Below are positions 47,891 to 56,844 of a stretch of DNA of 64,000 bases, in pieces. The notes below the pieces were generated by a model, which was given only the letters and a program-made list of their open reading frames with translations, ran no database searches and was not told the DNA's origin. Made by a program: the position numbers and the translations under genes. Origin of the DNA: Bacteroidota bacterium (lineage in GTDB: Bacteria > Bacteroidota > Bacteroidia > Bacteroidales > UBA12481); contig JABHCC010000032.1 of the NCBI GenBank assembly GCA_018669475.1, forward strand, positions 310,753 to 374,752. Reading direction: 5' to 3'. The stretch's first letter is position 1. The number at the start of each line of letters is the position of its first letter.

Positions 47891-48364
47891 ATGATACAAA
47901 AAAAAATAGCTGTATTTCCCGGATCTTTTGATCCTTTTACTACTGGTCACCAAAACATCATTTCAAGATCTCTTGATCTGTTTGATGAGATTATAATAGC
48001 AATCGGAGCACATTCTCAGAAAACCAGTCACTTTCCACTTGAGAAACGGCTCAACATTATCCGGCATTTGTATAAGGATGAGGGTAAAATAAAAGTTGAT
48101 GATTACGACAACCTGACAATAGACTTTTGTAAAAAGGTAGGAGCAAATTACTTATTACGAGGTCTGCGTACCTCTGCCGATTTCGAATATGAAAGAGCCA
48201 TTGCACAGGTGAACAGGAAAATGAATGATCAGGTTGAAACAGTATTTCTTTTAACAACTCCGGAGCTTACACCTGTCAACTCTACTATTGTAAGAGAAAT
48301 TCTGCGTCATGGCGGAGATGTATCTCAATTTTTACCTTCAGGGATAAATCTTGATGATTTTTAA
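47891..48364 (+). CDS. coaD: Phosphopantetheine adenylyltransferase
   Basis: Fourth step of coenzyme A synthesis: transfers AMP from ATP to 4'-phosphopantetheine. The 157-aa product has the nucleotidyltransferase motif GSFDPFTTGHQNII and C-terminal NSTIVREILRHGGDV. LLRGLRTSADFEYERAIAQVN is diagnostic of CoaD. It lies upstream of pyrE. Confidence 0.98.
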   Translation: MIQKKIAVFPGSFDPFTTGHQNIISRSLDLFDEIIIAIGAHSQKTSHFPLEKRLNIIRHLYKDEGKIKVDDYDNLTIDFCKKVGANYLLRGLRTSADFEYERAIAQVNRKMNDQVETVFLLTTPELTPVNSTIVREILRHGGDVSQFLPSGINLDDF

Positions 48365-48389
48365 GGATTATTAAGGCTTAGAAAAGGCT

Positions 48390-48397
48390 TATATTTG
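48390..48397 (+). promoter_or_regulatory. Possible -7 promoter element of pyrE, very close to the start codon
   Basis: TATATTTG, an exact TAnnTTTG match, lies only 6 nt before the ATG at 48403. If used, transcription would begin at about the start codon and give a near-leaderless mRNA. No clear TTG is at standard distance. Confidence 0.35.
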
Positions 48398-48402
48398 CTG
48401 CC

Positions 48403-49038
48403 ATGATGGATTCACAACTACACATAGCCTCAGTCCTGCTGGATATTGAAGCAGTTAAACTCCAACCTGATAAGCCCTTTACCTGGGCATCTGGCTGGAA
48501 ATCCCCAATTTATTGTGACAATCGCAAAACTCTCTCTTATCCGGCAGCAAGAAAAACTATTCAGGATGAATTTGCCAGGCAAATAAGAGATAAATATCCT
48601 GACACCGAGGTAATTGCAGGAGTTGCAACCGGAGCTATCGCACTTGGCGTTCTGGTAGCTCAGGAATTGAATTTACCTTTTATATATGTACGTTCATCAG
48701 CAAAGAAGCATGGACTGGGCAATCAGGTTGAAGGTGCCTGGACTCCCGGCCAGAAAGTAGTGATTATTGAAGACCTGGTATCAACTGGCGGAAGTAGCCT
48801 TGCAGCTGCACAAGCACTTAAAGAAGCCGGACTCGAGATTTCTGGCATGATGGCAATTTTTACTTATGGTTTTACTATTGCGAGAGAAAACTTCAAAAAG
48901 GCAGAGATTGAATTAACTACTTTGAGTGATTATTCAACATTAATTCAACAGGCGGCAAATTCTGACTTCATTAGTCAGGAGCATGTCAATATACTCGAAG
49001 AATGGAGAAAAGCACCATCCAAATGGGGTGTGAAATAA
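48403..49038 (+). CDS. pyrE: Orotate phosphoribosyltransferase
   Basis: Converts orotate and PRPP to OMP in pyrimidine synthesis. The 211-aa product has the PRPP-binding loop VVIIEDLVSTGGSS, plus SGWKSPIYCDNRKTLSYP and YVRSSAKKHGLGNQVEG, as expected for PyrE. Two ATGs are adjacent (48403 and 48406). The next gene, an SRPBCC protein, follows by 21 nt. Confidence 0.98.
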   Translation: MMDSQLHIASVLLDIEAVKLQPDKPFTWASGWKSPIYCDNRKTLSYPAARKTIQDEFARQIRDKYPDTEVIAGVATGAIALGVLVAQELNLPFIYVRSSAKKHGLGNQVEGAWTPGQKVVIIEDLVSTGGSSLAAAQALKEAGLEISGMMAIFTYGFTIARENFKKAEIELTTLSDYSTLIQQAANSDFISQEHVNILEEWRKAPSKWGVK

Positions 49039-49059
49039 AATTTAAATTCTGATTTAACT

Positions 49060-49479
49060 ATGACCGATATAGTAAGTAAACAAGGCAAGATTGCTGGTAG
49101 TGATGAGGATATTTATTCCTTTCTCACTGACTTGAGAAATCTTGATTCTTATATCCCCTCAGATAAAATTAATGATTGGCAATCTGACGAAAACTCCTGT
49201 TCTTTTAGTATTCCGCAGGCCGGGACTATCTCATTGCAAATTACTGACAAAGAGCCCAACACCTTGATAAAGGTTGAACCCCAAGGTAATACTCCCTTCG
49301 GATTCAAATTTTTCATCCAGATAAAAGAGGTGGCTGAACAGGATACTCGCTTCAAATTAACCCTGAGAGCTGAGCTGAATGCAATGATGAAAACCATGTT
49401 TAAAGGTCAGATACAAAAAGGGCTGGATCAGATAGTAGATACGCTGTCTGGGATGAAAATACCTTCTAGTCCAGAATAA
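49060..49479 (+). CDS. SRPBCC (START-like) family protein
   Basis: The 139-aa soluble protein has the helix-grip pattern: IAGSDEDIYSFLTDLRNLDSYIP, then beta strands and a long C-terminal helix KTMFKGQIQKGLDQIVDTLSGM. It probably binds a hydrophobic ligand, but none can be named. It is likely co-transcribed with pyrE and overlaps the convergent birA by 14 nt at the 3' ends. Confidence 0.8.
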   Translation: MTDIVSKQGKIAGSDEDIYSFLTDLRNLDSYIPSDKINDWQSDENSCSFSIPQAGTISLQITDKEPNTLIKVEPQGNTPFGFKFFIQIKEVAEQDTRFKLTLRAELNAMMKTMFKGQIQKGLDQIVDTLSGMKIPSSPE

Positions 49480-50194
49480 ACTCTATTTCTTTGAGATCAA
49501 ATGATTGCTCCTCCCCTGATTTCAATTTAAGAATCAGGTGTCCGTATTCATTCACATTCACAATTTTAGCCTCAACCCATTTCCCCTTTATACGGTAAGG
49601 TGCAAACTCCTTATACCTATATAACTTATTAATATAGTGACCATTAATAAACTGGTTTTCTCCTCTTTCCAGATGGCTATACCAAGGCATAAAAACATCC
49701 AGGAACAGATTAATCATTTCCTCAAGATCATATTGGATTTCTGTTATTTGAGACAGGGAAACCGGATTTGGGAGTTTGGCATCAAATTTCAGCTGATTGA
49801 TATTTATGCCGACTCCAATTATTGAATTGGATACCATCTCTCCCTCAATGTCATTCTCTATCAAAATACCTCCGGCTTTCTTATCATCAATATACAGGTC
49901 ATTGGGCCATTTTATCCTTACATCTGGCAAGAACAATTCAAGAAAATCACAAGCTGCAAGGGAAATGACTTTTGAGAGCATAAATTGCTCTCTTGCCCGA
50001 AGATATTTAGGGTACACAACTAAGCTACCGGTTATATTAGCCCCAGTCTGACTTAACCAGCAATTATCAGACTGCCCCTTCCCTTTGAACTGATTATCAG
50101 TATATATCCAGAGTTCTTCATCAGGATACTCAGGCTTCATAAATCTGGCCCTTTCATTTGTTGATGGCAATTCACTAAAAAAGAAGTTTCTCAC
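49466..50194 (-). CDS. birA: Biotin--[acetyl-CoA-carboxylase] ligase
   Basis: Attaches biotin to the carboxylase carrier protein. The 242-aa product has the catalytic loop FKGKGQSDNCWLSQTGANITGS and KWPNDLYIDDKKAGGILIENDIEG, plus a small C-terminal SH3-like domain. There is no N-terminal HTH, so it is a monofunctional ligase and not a repressor. It overlaps the SRPBCC gene at its 3' end and is divergent from rsfS. Confidence 0.95.
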   Translation of the reverse strand: MRNFFFSELPSTNERARFMKPEYPDEELWIYTDNQFKGKGQSDNCWLSQTGANITGSLVVYPKYLRAREQFMLSKVISLAACDFLELFLPDVRIKWPNDLYIDDKKAGGILIENDIEGEMVSNSIIGVGININQLKFDAKLPNPVSLSQITEIQYDLEEMINLFLDVFMPWYSHLERGENQFINGHYINKLYRYKEFAPYRIKGKWVEAKIVNVNEYGHLILKLKSGEEQSFDLKEIEFILD

Positions 50195-50263
50195 AATGTA
50201 ATATGTATGGGATTAACTAAATTTACAGCTTACCAAAAATAATACTTCTGCTGATAAAGAACT

Positions 50264-50635
50264 ATGCAAGATTCACAAAACAAAAAGGAGTTACAAGAAA
50301 TTCTTGACATCATTATTGAAGCTATCAGAAATACTATGGGCCAGGACATCATGGATATTAATCTGACAAAATTGGATACCATAATTGCACGTCACTTCGT
50401 CATATGCCATGCAGAATCATTCAAACAGGTCAGGTCAATTGCTGAAGAAATTGAAGATCAACTTGTTTCGCAGCGAAAAACGAAGCCTTACCATAAGGAA
50501 GGAATGCAAAACTCCATTTGGATTTTACTGGATTATCAGGATATCATTGTTCATATTTTTCAGCATGATTACCGGTCTTTTTACCGACTCGAAGAGCTTT
50601 GGGCTGATGGAGTTACAACAAAATATGACTCCTGA
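50264..50635 (+). CDS. rsfS: Ribosomal silencing factor
   Basis: Binds L14 and blocks subunit joining under starvation (family knowledge). The 123-aa product carries the RsfS/Iojap pattern MDINLTKLDTIIARHFVICHAESFKQVRSIAEEIEDQL and WILLDYQDIIVHIFQHDYRSFYRLEELWAD. It lies upstream of ftsH, a common arrangement. Confidence 0.96.
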   Translation: MQDSQNKKELQEILDIIIEAIRNTMGQDIMDINLTKLDTIIARHFVICHAESFKQVRSIAEEIEDQLVSQRKTKPYHKEGMQNSIWILLDYQDIIVHIFQHDYRSFYRLEELWADGVTTKYDS

Positions 50636-50723
50636 TGTTAGTTTTGTTTATGTCAGATGCAATTTTTGGTATAAGAATTGACATACATAGTTAATTACAA
50701 GTGATTGAACGGAAACTGAAATA

Positions 50724-52871
50724 ATGGCAGATAAAAAATCTCAAAATACACGCCCGACTTTTAATCCCAAAAGGAAACTGGGTGATTCTCAAAAAAATAA
50801 AAAGAAATTCAATGTTTATTGGGTTTACGGGATAATCTTCGTCTTTTTCGTAGCATTTAATATTTTGAATGGACGAAATAAGGCAACTGAAATAACCAGC
50901 AGGCAGTTTGAGGAAGACATGCTGAAGCGGGGTGACGTTGCAAAAGTTGTGGTAGTGAACCGGGAATTGGTTGAGATTACCATCAAGGATGATCGCCTTT
51001 CTGATGCCAGATATGCAAATCTGCTCAACACAGGTTTCTCAACTGCTCCAAAAAAAGGTCCTCATTTCTATTTTCAAATTGCCTCAATTGACATATTTGA
51101 CAAGAACTTCTATCAAGCTCAGAAGGATTTATCAGATACCGACCAGATCAGCTATTCTGTATCCACCCGAAAAGACTATTTCATGGAGATCCTTGGATGG
51201 ATCATCCCAATTGGATTATTAGTCGTTGTGTGGCTGTTCCTTTTCCGACGTATGAGTGGTGGCGGAGGTGGTGCCGGCGGTGCCGGGAATATTTTCTCAG
51301 TGGGTAAAAGCAAGGCGAAAATTTTCAATAAGGAGGAATCGAACATTACGGTATCTTTCAAAGACGTTGCCGGATTACAAGAAGCCAAAGTAGAGGTAAT
51401 GGAAATTGTTGACTTTCTGAAAAGCCCGCAAAAATACACCAAATTGGGTGGAAAAATCCCCAAGGGTGCACTTCTCGTTGGCCCTCCCGGTACTGGTAAA
51501 ACATTATTGGCAAAAGCTGTTGCCGGTGAAGCAAATGTCCCATTTTTCTCTATGTCAGGATCTGATTTTGTAGAGATGTTTGTAGGTGTTGGAGCCTCCC
51601 GTGTTCGTGATCTTTTCAAGCAGGCCAAGGAAAAAGCTCCTTGTATAGTATTTATTGATGAGATTGATGCAATTGGACGTGCCCGTGGAAGAAATCCAAA
51701 TTATGGCTCAAATGATGAACGTGAAAACACTCTGAATCAGTTGTTGACTGAGATGGATGGTTTTGATTCTAATTCAGGAGTAATTATTCTGGCTGCTACA
51801 AACCGGGCTGATGTCCTTGACAAAGCTCTGATGAGAGCCGGTCGTTTTGACCGTCAGATTCATGTTGAGCTACCTGACTTAAATGAGAGAGCTGATATTT
51901 TTAAGGTCCACCTTAAAAACGTTAAATACGATCCTGATCTTGATATCGCCTTTTTTGCAAAACAAACTCCTGGTTTCAGTGGTGCTGATATTGCCAATGT
52001 TTGTAATGAATCCGCATTGATCGCTGCAAGGAAAGAGAAGAAGATGGTTGAGCGTCAGGATTTTCTTGATGCTGTTGACCGCATTATTGGTGGTCTGGAA
52101 AAGAAAAACAAATTAATCACACCCATTGAGAAAAAAGCTGTGGCATACCATGAAGCTGGTCATGCTACTGTGAGCTGGTTGCTGGAGCATGCCCATCCAT
52201 TGGTAAAGGTGACCATTGTACCCAGAGGAAAAGCTTTGGGAGCAGCCTGGTACCTTCCTGAAGAAAGGCAACTCACTACAACGGAGCAAATTGAAGATGA
52301 GATTGCTGCAGCTCTTGGTGGTCGTGCTGCTGAAGAACTGACTTTTGGACAAATATCCACCGGTGCATTAAATGACCTTGAGAAAGCTACCAAGCAGGCA
52401 TTCGCCATGGTCAGCTATTTTGGAATGTCAGAAAAAATAGGAAATATTAGCTTCTATGACTCAACAGGTCAGTCAGAATACTCTTTCAATAAGCCATATA
52501 GCGAAAAAACAGCTGAACTTATTGACCATGAAACCAAAGAAATCATCAATAAAGCCTATGCTGTTGCCAAAGACATTCTGGTAAAATATAAAGATCAGCA
52601 TATAAAACTTGCAGAATTACTACTTGAGAAAGAAGTAATATTCGCTGAGGACCTGGAAAAGATTTTTGGCCCCAGTAAAAACCAGAGTTCTGAATTGTTA
52701 GCTATGACCGAATCAGTTAAGGTTACCAAGAAGCCAGCAAAAAGGAAAAAGAAGGAAGAAGTTCTTGCAAAAACATATGCAAAAGACGAAAAGAAGAAAG
52801 TTGCTCCAAAGAAGCCAAAGCCTGTTAAAAAAGCAGAAATAAAAGACAAAGAAAAACCAGAAGATGCCTGA
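50724..52871 (+). CDS. ftsH: ATP-dependent zinc metalloprotease FtsH
   Basis: Membrane-anchored AAA+ protease that degrades misfolded membrane and short-lived proteins. The 715-aa product has an N-terminal membrane helix (~residues 32-48), a periplasmic domain and a second helix (~150-172). The AAA domain carries [26 protein letters not shown] and [21 protein letters not shown], and the protease domain has zinc site HEAGH. A poly-Gly linker and a Lys-rich C-terminal tail (~50 residues) are extra. Its stop overlaps the LUD gene by 8 nt. Confidence 0.98.
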   Translation: MADKKSQNTRPTFNPKRKLGDSQKNKKKFNVYWVYGIIFVFFVAFNILNGRNKATEITSRQFEEDMLKRGDVAKVVVVNRELVEITIKDDRLSDARYANLLNTGFSTAPKKGPHFYFQIASIDIFDKNFYQAQKDLSDTDQISYSVSTRKDYFMEILGWIIPIGLLVVVWLFLFRRMSGGGGGAGGAGNIFSVGKSKAKIFNKEESNITVSFKDVAGLQEAKVEVMEIVDFLKSPQKYTKLGGKIPKGALLVGPPGTGKTLLAKAVAGEANVPFFSMSGSDFVEMFVGVGASRVRDLFKQAKEKAPCIVFIDEIDAIGRARGRNPNYGSNDERENTLNQLLTEMDGFDSNSGVIILAATNRADVLDKALMRAGRFDRQIHVELPDLNERADIFKVHLKNVKYDPDLDIAFFAKQTPGFSGADIANVCNESALIAARKEKKMVERQDFLDAVDRIIGGLEKKNKLITPIEKKAVAYHEAGHATVSWLLEHAHPLVKVTIVPRGKALGAAWYLPEERQLTTTEQIEDEIAAALGGRAAEELTFGQISTGALNDLEKATKQAFAMVSYFGMSEKIGNISFYDSTGQSEYSFNKPYSEKTAELIDHETKEIINKAYAVAKDILVKYKDQHIKLAELLLEKEVIFAEDLEKIFGPSKNQSSELLAMTESVKVTKKPAKRKKKEEVLAKTYAKDEKKKVAPKKPKPVKKAEIKDKEKPEDA

Positions 52872-53514
52872 ACCCAATCCTGGTAAAGATATTATTCAAA
52901 ATATTCGTAAGACCCTGAAAGGCCGTGTGGATAATGTAATTGGTAATGCTTTCAAACCAGAGATAAACTCAGCAGATTATCTTCCTGAATTTGATGACTT
53001 ACCAGAACTCATTTTTGCCAGAAATCTGGTTCGTGTGGGTGGCAAATTCTCTTTTTGTCTCGATAAAAAAGAATTACTAGCAGGCTTGGCAGATTTATAC
53101 CAGGAAAAAAAATGGGAAGCCATTTATACTCCTGAACAAAGTATAAAAGTTCTTCTTGACATGGCTGGGATACCCAATTATTCTGACATGCACAGAATAA
53201 AAGAAATGGATGCAGCTGTATCAGCTTGTGAATATCTAATTGCACGAACCGGCTCAGTTATGGTTTCGTCAGCTCAAATAAAAGAAAGAAGAATGCTGGG
53301 TTTTGCACCTATTCATATCGTTATTGCCTACACCTCGCAGCTTGTAAATGAAATAAAAGATGGTATTATTGGTATCAGAGAGAACTATATAAAGATGCCA
53401 TCTATGGTGAGTACTATCACTGGACCAAGCCGAACAGCTGATATTGAAAAAACTCTTGTTCAGGGCATGCACGGACCTGAAGAATTATATGTATTTTTGG
53501 TCAACGACAAATAG
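52864..53514 (+). CDS. LUD domain protein (LutC/YkgG family)
   Basis: The 216-aa product contains the LUD-domain signature TGPSRTADIEKTLVQGMHGPEELYVFLV, preceded by CEYLIARTGSVMVSS. LutC takes part in lactate utilisation with LutA and LutB, but neither is nearby. Instead it overlaps ftsH by 8 nt and precedes DUF2007 and cdsA, so its role may differ. As I recall the ftsH-LUD order is common in Bacteroidetes. N-terminal 50 residues lack a signal peptide. Confidence 0.9.
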   Translation: MPEPNPGKDIIQNIRKTLKGRVDNVIGNAFKPEINSADYLPEFDDLPELIFARNLVRVGGKFSFCLDKKELLAGLADLYQEKKWEAIYTPEQSIKVLLDMAGIPNYSDMHRIKEMDAAVSACEYLIARTGSVMVSSAQIKERRMLGFAPIHIVIAYTSQLVNEIKDGIIGIRENYIKMPSMVSTITGPSRTADIEKTLVQGMHGPEELYVFLVNDK

Positions 53515-53519
53515 CTCTT

Positions 53520-53726
53520 ATGGAAAAAGATTGGATAATAGTTTACACTCTGGATAAATCATACAAAGCAGATCTTGCAATTGAAATCCTTGCAGAAAAC
53601 TCCATACACGGAGTAATTATGAATAAAAAAGATAGCAGTTATAAATCATTTGGGGAATTTGAGATATACGTGAACAAGGCGGATGCCGAGAAAGCACGTG
53701 AATTATTGCAAATTTCAAAGATTTGA
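53520..53726 (+). CDS. DUF2007 family small protein
   Basis: The 68-aa product matches the DUF2007 pattern: WIIVYTLDKSYKADLAIEILAENSIHGVIMNKKDSSY, FEIYVNKADAEKARELL. Such proteins are called putative signal transducers or PII-like, without established function. It begins 5 nt after the LUD gene and its stop TGA overlaps the TTG start of cdsA, so it is translationally coupled to phospholipid synthesis. Confidence 0.9.
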   Translation: MEKDWIIVYTLDKSYKADLAIEILAENSIHGVIMNKKDSSYKSFGEFEIYVNKADAEKARELLQISKI

Positions 53727-54538
53727 AAGAGCTGCTAACCAGATCTGTAACTGGATTTATCTATGCAGCAACATTGCTGGGATCTGTATTAATCGGATCC
53801 TGGACCTTTTTTGCGGTCTACCTGATTTTGTGCGGACTTGCATTGCATGAATATCTCATTTTAGCTAAGCGTGAAGGCAGTAAACCTGCAATGGTGCTGG
53901 CCATCGTTTTAGGTATATGGCCCTTACTCAACAGCTTTCTTGTGCATCAATTCCAAATTAGCGGAACTTTGTATGCAGGAATTGCAGTTCTTTTATTGGC
54001 ACTCTTCATAGTTGAGCTGATAAGAAATACAGGAAAACCTTTTGTCAATATTGCCGCATCTACACTTGGTTTATTTTATATTGGTATTCCTTTCGGACTA
54101 CTTTCAGAACTAGCCCACTCGCCATACAAAGACGGTTTTGCACCTGAATTAATCGCATTCCTTCTCCTGATACTTTGGATCTTTGACACCGGAGCTTATC
54201 TCACCGGTAGTCTTATTGGGAGAACTCCTCTGTTCAAGCGAATTTCACCAAAGAAAACCTGGGAAGGATTTTTGGGTGGTTTAGTATTAGGCTCGGTAGC
54301 TATCTTCATATTATCAAAAATTATTGATCTCGTTCCACCAGGACATCTCTGGTTGTATGGTATGGCAATAATGATATTTGGCACTTTAGGCGACTTAATA
54401 GAGTCAATGTGGAAACGTTCTCTGGGTGTAAAAGACAGTGGCAATGCTCTGCCAGGACATGGAGGTTGGCTTGACCGTTTAGACAGTTTGCTTTTAGCAA
54501 TTCCTGCCCTATATTTATGCCTCTTAATTCTGGGCTAA
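53723..54538 (+). CDS. cdsA: Phosphatidate cytidylyltransferase (TTG start)
   Basis: Makes CDP-diacylglycerol from phosphatidic acid and CTP in the membrane. The 271-aa product has about eight helices and the full CDS signature SMWKRSLGVKDSGNALPGHGGWLDRLD. No ATG lies near the expected N-terminus, so TTG at 53723, overlapping the upstream TGA as TTGA, is the likely start. It supplies substrate for PssA (56845), and Psd follows by 4 nt. Confidence 0.97.
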   Translation: MKELLTRSVTGFIYAATLLGSVLIGSWTFFAVYLILCGLALHEYLILAKREGSKPAMVLAIVLGIWPLLNSFLVHQFQISGTLYAGIAVLLLALFIVELIRNTGKPFVNIAASTLGLFYIGIPFGLLSELAHSPYKDGFAPELIAFLLLILWIFDTGAYLTGSLIGRTPLFKRISPKKTWEGFLGGLVLGSVAIFILSKIIDLVPPGHLWLYGMAIMIFGTLGDLIESMWKRSLGVKDSGNALPGHGGWLDRLDSLLLAIPALYLCLLILG

Positions 54539-54542
54539 AAAC

Positions 54543-55199
54543 ATGCAAATTCATAAGGAAGGTTTTCATACTATTACCTGGATGTTTATCCTTGCTGGCT
54601 TAACAACAACTCTTCTGTGGCATTATCTGGACAACACTCTCATATCAGCTCTCATATCTCTTCCGATATGGGCCGGATGGGTTTTTATTCTTAGATTCTT
54701 CAGAAATCCCAATCGACCTGTGATCGAAAACAATAATGATCTGCTGGCGCCGGCTGATGGATTAATAGTTGAAGTAAGGGAGCATAATGAAACAGAGTTT
54801 TTTAATAAGCAGGTCACAAAGATCTCAATATTCATGTCAGGTTATGACATTCATGTGAACTGGATTCCTATCAGCGGACAGGTTACTTATTTCAAATACC
54901 ATCCTGGGAAAAAACTGTTCGCTCGTCATCCCAAATCATCCGAAGAGAACGAAAGAACCACGCTTGCAATTGAAAATTCTGCTGACAAATCAGTGCTTGT
55001 TAAGCAAATAGCAGGTCTTATGGCACGAAGAGTAGTTGCCTATATCAAGGCAGGTGATGAAGTAAAACAGGGTCAGGAAATGGGATTTATTAAATTCGGT
55101 TCCCGAGTAGAGTTATTCCTGCCGGATGGTTTTCAGGTCATGGTTAAACCCGGACAACGTGTGATCGGAACTAAAACAAGATTGGCGATTTGGGCCTAA
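54543..55199 (+). CDS. psd: Phosphatidylserine decarboxylase proenzyme
   Basis: Converts phosphatidylserine to phosphatidylethanolamine. The 218-aa short type has an N-terminal membrane segment pair (~residues 10-52) and LAPADGLIVEVREH, SGYDIHVNWIPISGQV. The self-cleavage site GFIKFGSRVELFLP, where Gly-Ser is expected to cleave to form the pyruvoyl group, reads FGSR rather than the LGST of long enzymes. It follows cdsA by 4 nt. Confidence 0.96.
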   Translation: MQIHKEGFHTITWMFILAGLTTTLLWHYLDNTLISALISLPIWAGWVFILRFFRNPNRPVIENNNDLLAPADGLIVEVREHNETEFFNKQVTKISIFMSGYDIHVNWIPISGQVTYFKYHPGKKLFARHPKSSEENERTTLAIENSADKSVLVKQIAGLMARRVVAYIKAGDEVKQGQEMGFIKFGSRVELFLPDGFQVMVKPGQRVIGTKTRLAIWA

Positions 55200-55303
55200 A
55201 CTTGTTAAAAAACTCTTAACATTCTACCTTTTAACTTTTCCTTAACAAACCTAATCAGCAAAACTACGTTTATTGCTTACAGAATAATTAATAAAAAAAC
55301 ATT

Positions 55304-55633
55304 ATGAAAAAAGTAGTTGCCCTTTTTGCACTCATTGCCTTTGCTGGCATCTTAACTGCACCTGCAGTAGCCGTAGTTGAAAAATCTAATCAAGTAGTTA
55401 TTGAGCAGTCAATCGACAATCAATTCGACCTTGATAAAGACAAGGACAAGGACAAAGACAAAAAGAAGAAGAAGAAAGCTAAAAAGACTGCAGTAAAAAA
55501 ATCTAAGAAAGCTGAAGCCAAGTCTGGTGAAGAATGTGGCGAGTCATGCGGAGAATCAAAAACAGGTTCATGCTGTAGCGAAGCAGAAAAGAAGACTGAA
55601 AAAAGTTCTTGCTGCGAAGGAGAAGGCAAATAA
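55304..55633 (+). CDS. Small secreted Lys/Cys-rich protein, function unknown
   Basis: I do not recognise a family. The 109-aa product has a signal peptide (MKKVVALFALIAFAGILTAPAVA). Mature order: a short linker, DKDKDKDKD, a run of Lys with AKK repeats (~residues 53-72), and a Glu/Ser-rich tail with six cysteines arranged as C-x3-C, CC and CC (GEECGESCGE, GSCCSE, SSCCEG). The cysteines could bind metal or form disulfides. It has its own strong terminator and is therefore a real, separate transcript between psd and a PorV/PorQ-family gene. Confidence 0.75.
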   Translation: MKKVVALFALIAFAGILTAPAVAVVEKSNQVVIEQSIDNQFDLDKDKDKDKDKKKKKKAKKTAVKKSKKAEAKSGEECGESCGESKTGSCCSEAEKKTEKSSCCEGEGK

Positions 55634-55652
55634 TAAGTTAGTTTGTATATTC

Positions 55653-55689
55653 AAAAAGCCGTCACGGATTATCGTGGCGGTTTTTTTTT
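55653..55689 (+). terminator. Terminator of the Lys/Cys-rich protein gene
   Basis: CCGTCACG pairs with CGTGGCGG (eight pairs, one G-T wobble) around a 6-nt loop, with an A-run before and nine T after. It overlaps the last bases of the convergent PorV/PorQ-family gene (stop at 55688). Confidence 0.85.
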
Positions 55690-56767
55690 ACCATGCCATG
55701 TGTAAGGACAGAATATTTGAGTACTGGGCTATTGCCAAATCTCCTAAATCTGTAATGGCATAATTGAATCTGATATTCTTAAACCTGACACCCAATCCCA
55801 AGGCAGGTTGCAAATTGAGTTCATTCTTACCCTCAAAGCCTTTGATCCATTGAAACTGACCAACTCCTAGACGAAGAGCCAGCCAATCCTTATATACCCA
55901 CTCAGTACCCAGATAGGGATCTATGCCCGTAAAACCCATCGAAAGCAGTACAGGACGCTTACCATCCATAGTAAAATGCAGATCAAGATCAGCAGAGGCT
56001 GAAAAATCTGAATTTATTTTGAAACTTTTACCAGCAGCCATAATCAATCGTGGCATAGTTAATTCCAACGAATTCTCCGGAATTTCATTTCCCGTCAGCA
56101 GGAAAACATCTACAAGTTTCTCTGTATTATAGCTCCAGGCATTGAATGTTGAGGTGACATCGCGTGCTACCAGGGCCAGGTTCCATCCATTAATGGTATA
56201 GCTTGCCGCAGCATCCAGACCAAAACCCCATGCATTGGCAAAATCACCAGTCCTACGATAGATTATCTTCACATTTCCTCCAACAGACAAACCCTCAACT
56301 GGCATTTTTCTGGAATAAGAGAATAATACCGCCATATCAGAGGCTGAAAAAGTACGAATTCTATCATAACGGATATTTCCGTCAGCATCAATTAACTCAA
56401 GTGTATTTGGAATATCATCAACACCAAAACGGATAAACGACAAAGCAGCAACACTTTCATTATCGATACGATATGCAGCCGAGGCGTAATCATATTTAGC
56501 CAGACCAGCAAAATATTCTGCATGCATCAGTCCTACATCCATAGTGGTAGATAGTCCCTGCAGATTGGCAGGATTCCAATAACCAGCACTAGCATCGTTA
56601 ACCAATGCAACACCAGCTCCTCCCATTCCCATTATCCGGGCGTTAACACCAATATGTAAAAACTCATTGCTATATTTAACCTGGCTCATTGCTGAGCTCA
56701 GGGAAACCAGCAGAAATACTACTCCAAAAACAATCCGCCTCATACAATTTTTGTCATTCATTACCAT
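55688..56767 (-). CDS. PorV/PorQ family outer-membrane beta-barrel protein (type IX secretion associated)
   Basis: The 359-aa product has a signal peptide (to ~residue 28, SSAMSQ). The beginning VKYSNEFLHIGVNARIMGMGGAGVALVNDASAGYWNPANL is diagnostic of the PorV/PorQ group, an outer-membrane FadL-like barrel family. PorV shuttles T9SS cargo and PorQ has a related role. The rest alternates beta strands to the C-terminal aromatic (LSLHMAW). It fits with the T9SS cargo genes at 27583 and 43183. Which paralog it is cannot be decided. ATG start at 56767. Confidence 0.88.
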   Translation of the reverse strand: MVMNDKNCMRRIVFGVVFLLVSLSSAMSQVKYSNEFLHIGVNARIMGMGGAGVALVNDASAGYWNPANLQGLSTTMDVGLMHAEYFAGLAKYDYASAAYRIDNESVAALSFIRFGVDDIPNTLELIDADGNIRYDRIRTFSASDMAVLFSYSRKMPVEGLSVGGNVKIIYRRTGDFANAWGFGLDAAASYTINGWNLALVARDVTSTFNAWSYNTEKLVDVFLLTGNEIPENSLELTMPRLIMAAGKSFKINSDFSASADLDLHFTMDGKRPVLLSMGFTGIDPYLGTEWVYKDWLALRLGVGQFQWIKGFEGKNELNLQPALGLGVRFKNIRFNYAITDLGDLAIAQYSNILSLHMAW

Positions 56768-56844
56768 TGCAATATAACCAAACTCTCATTTTTAACTATT
56801 TTTATAGCTAAATATTGCCATATTTGGCGTTAAAATTGCGCAAA

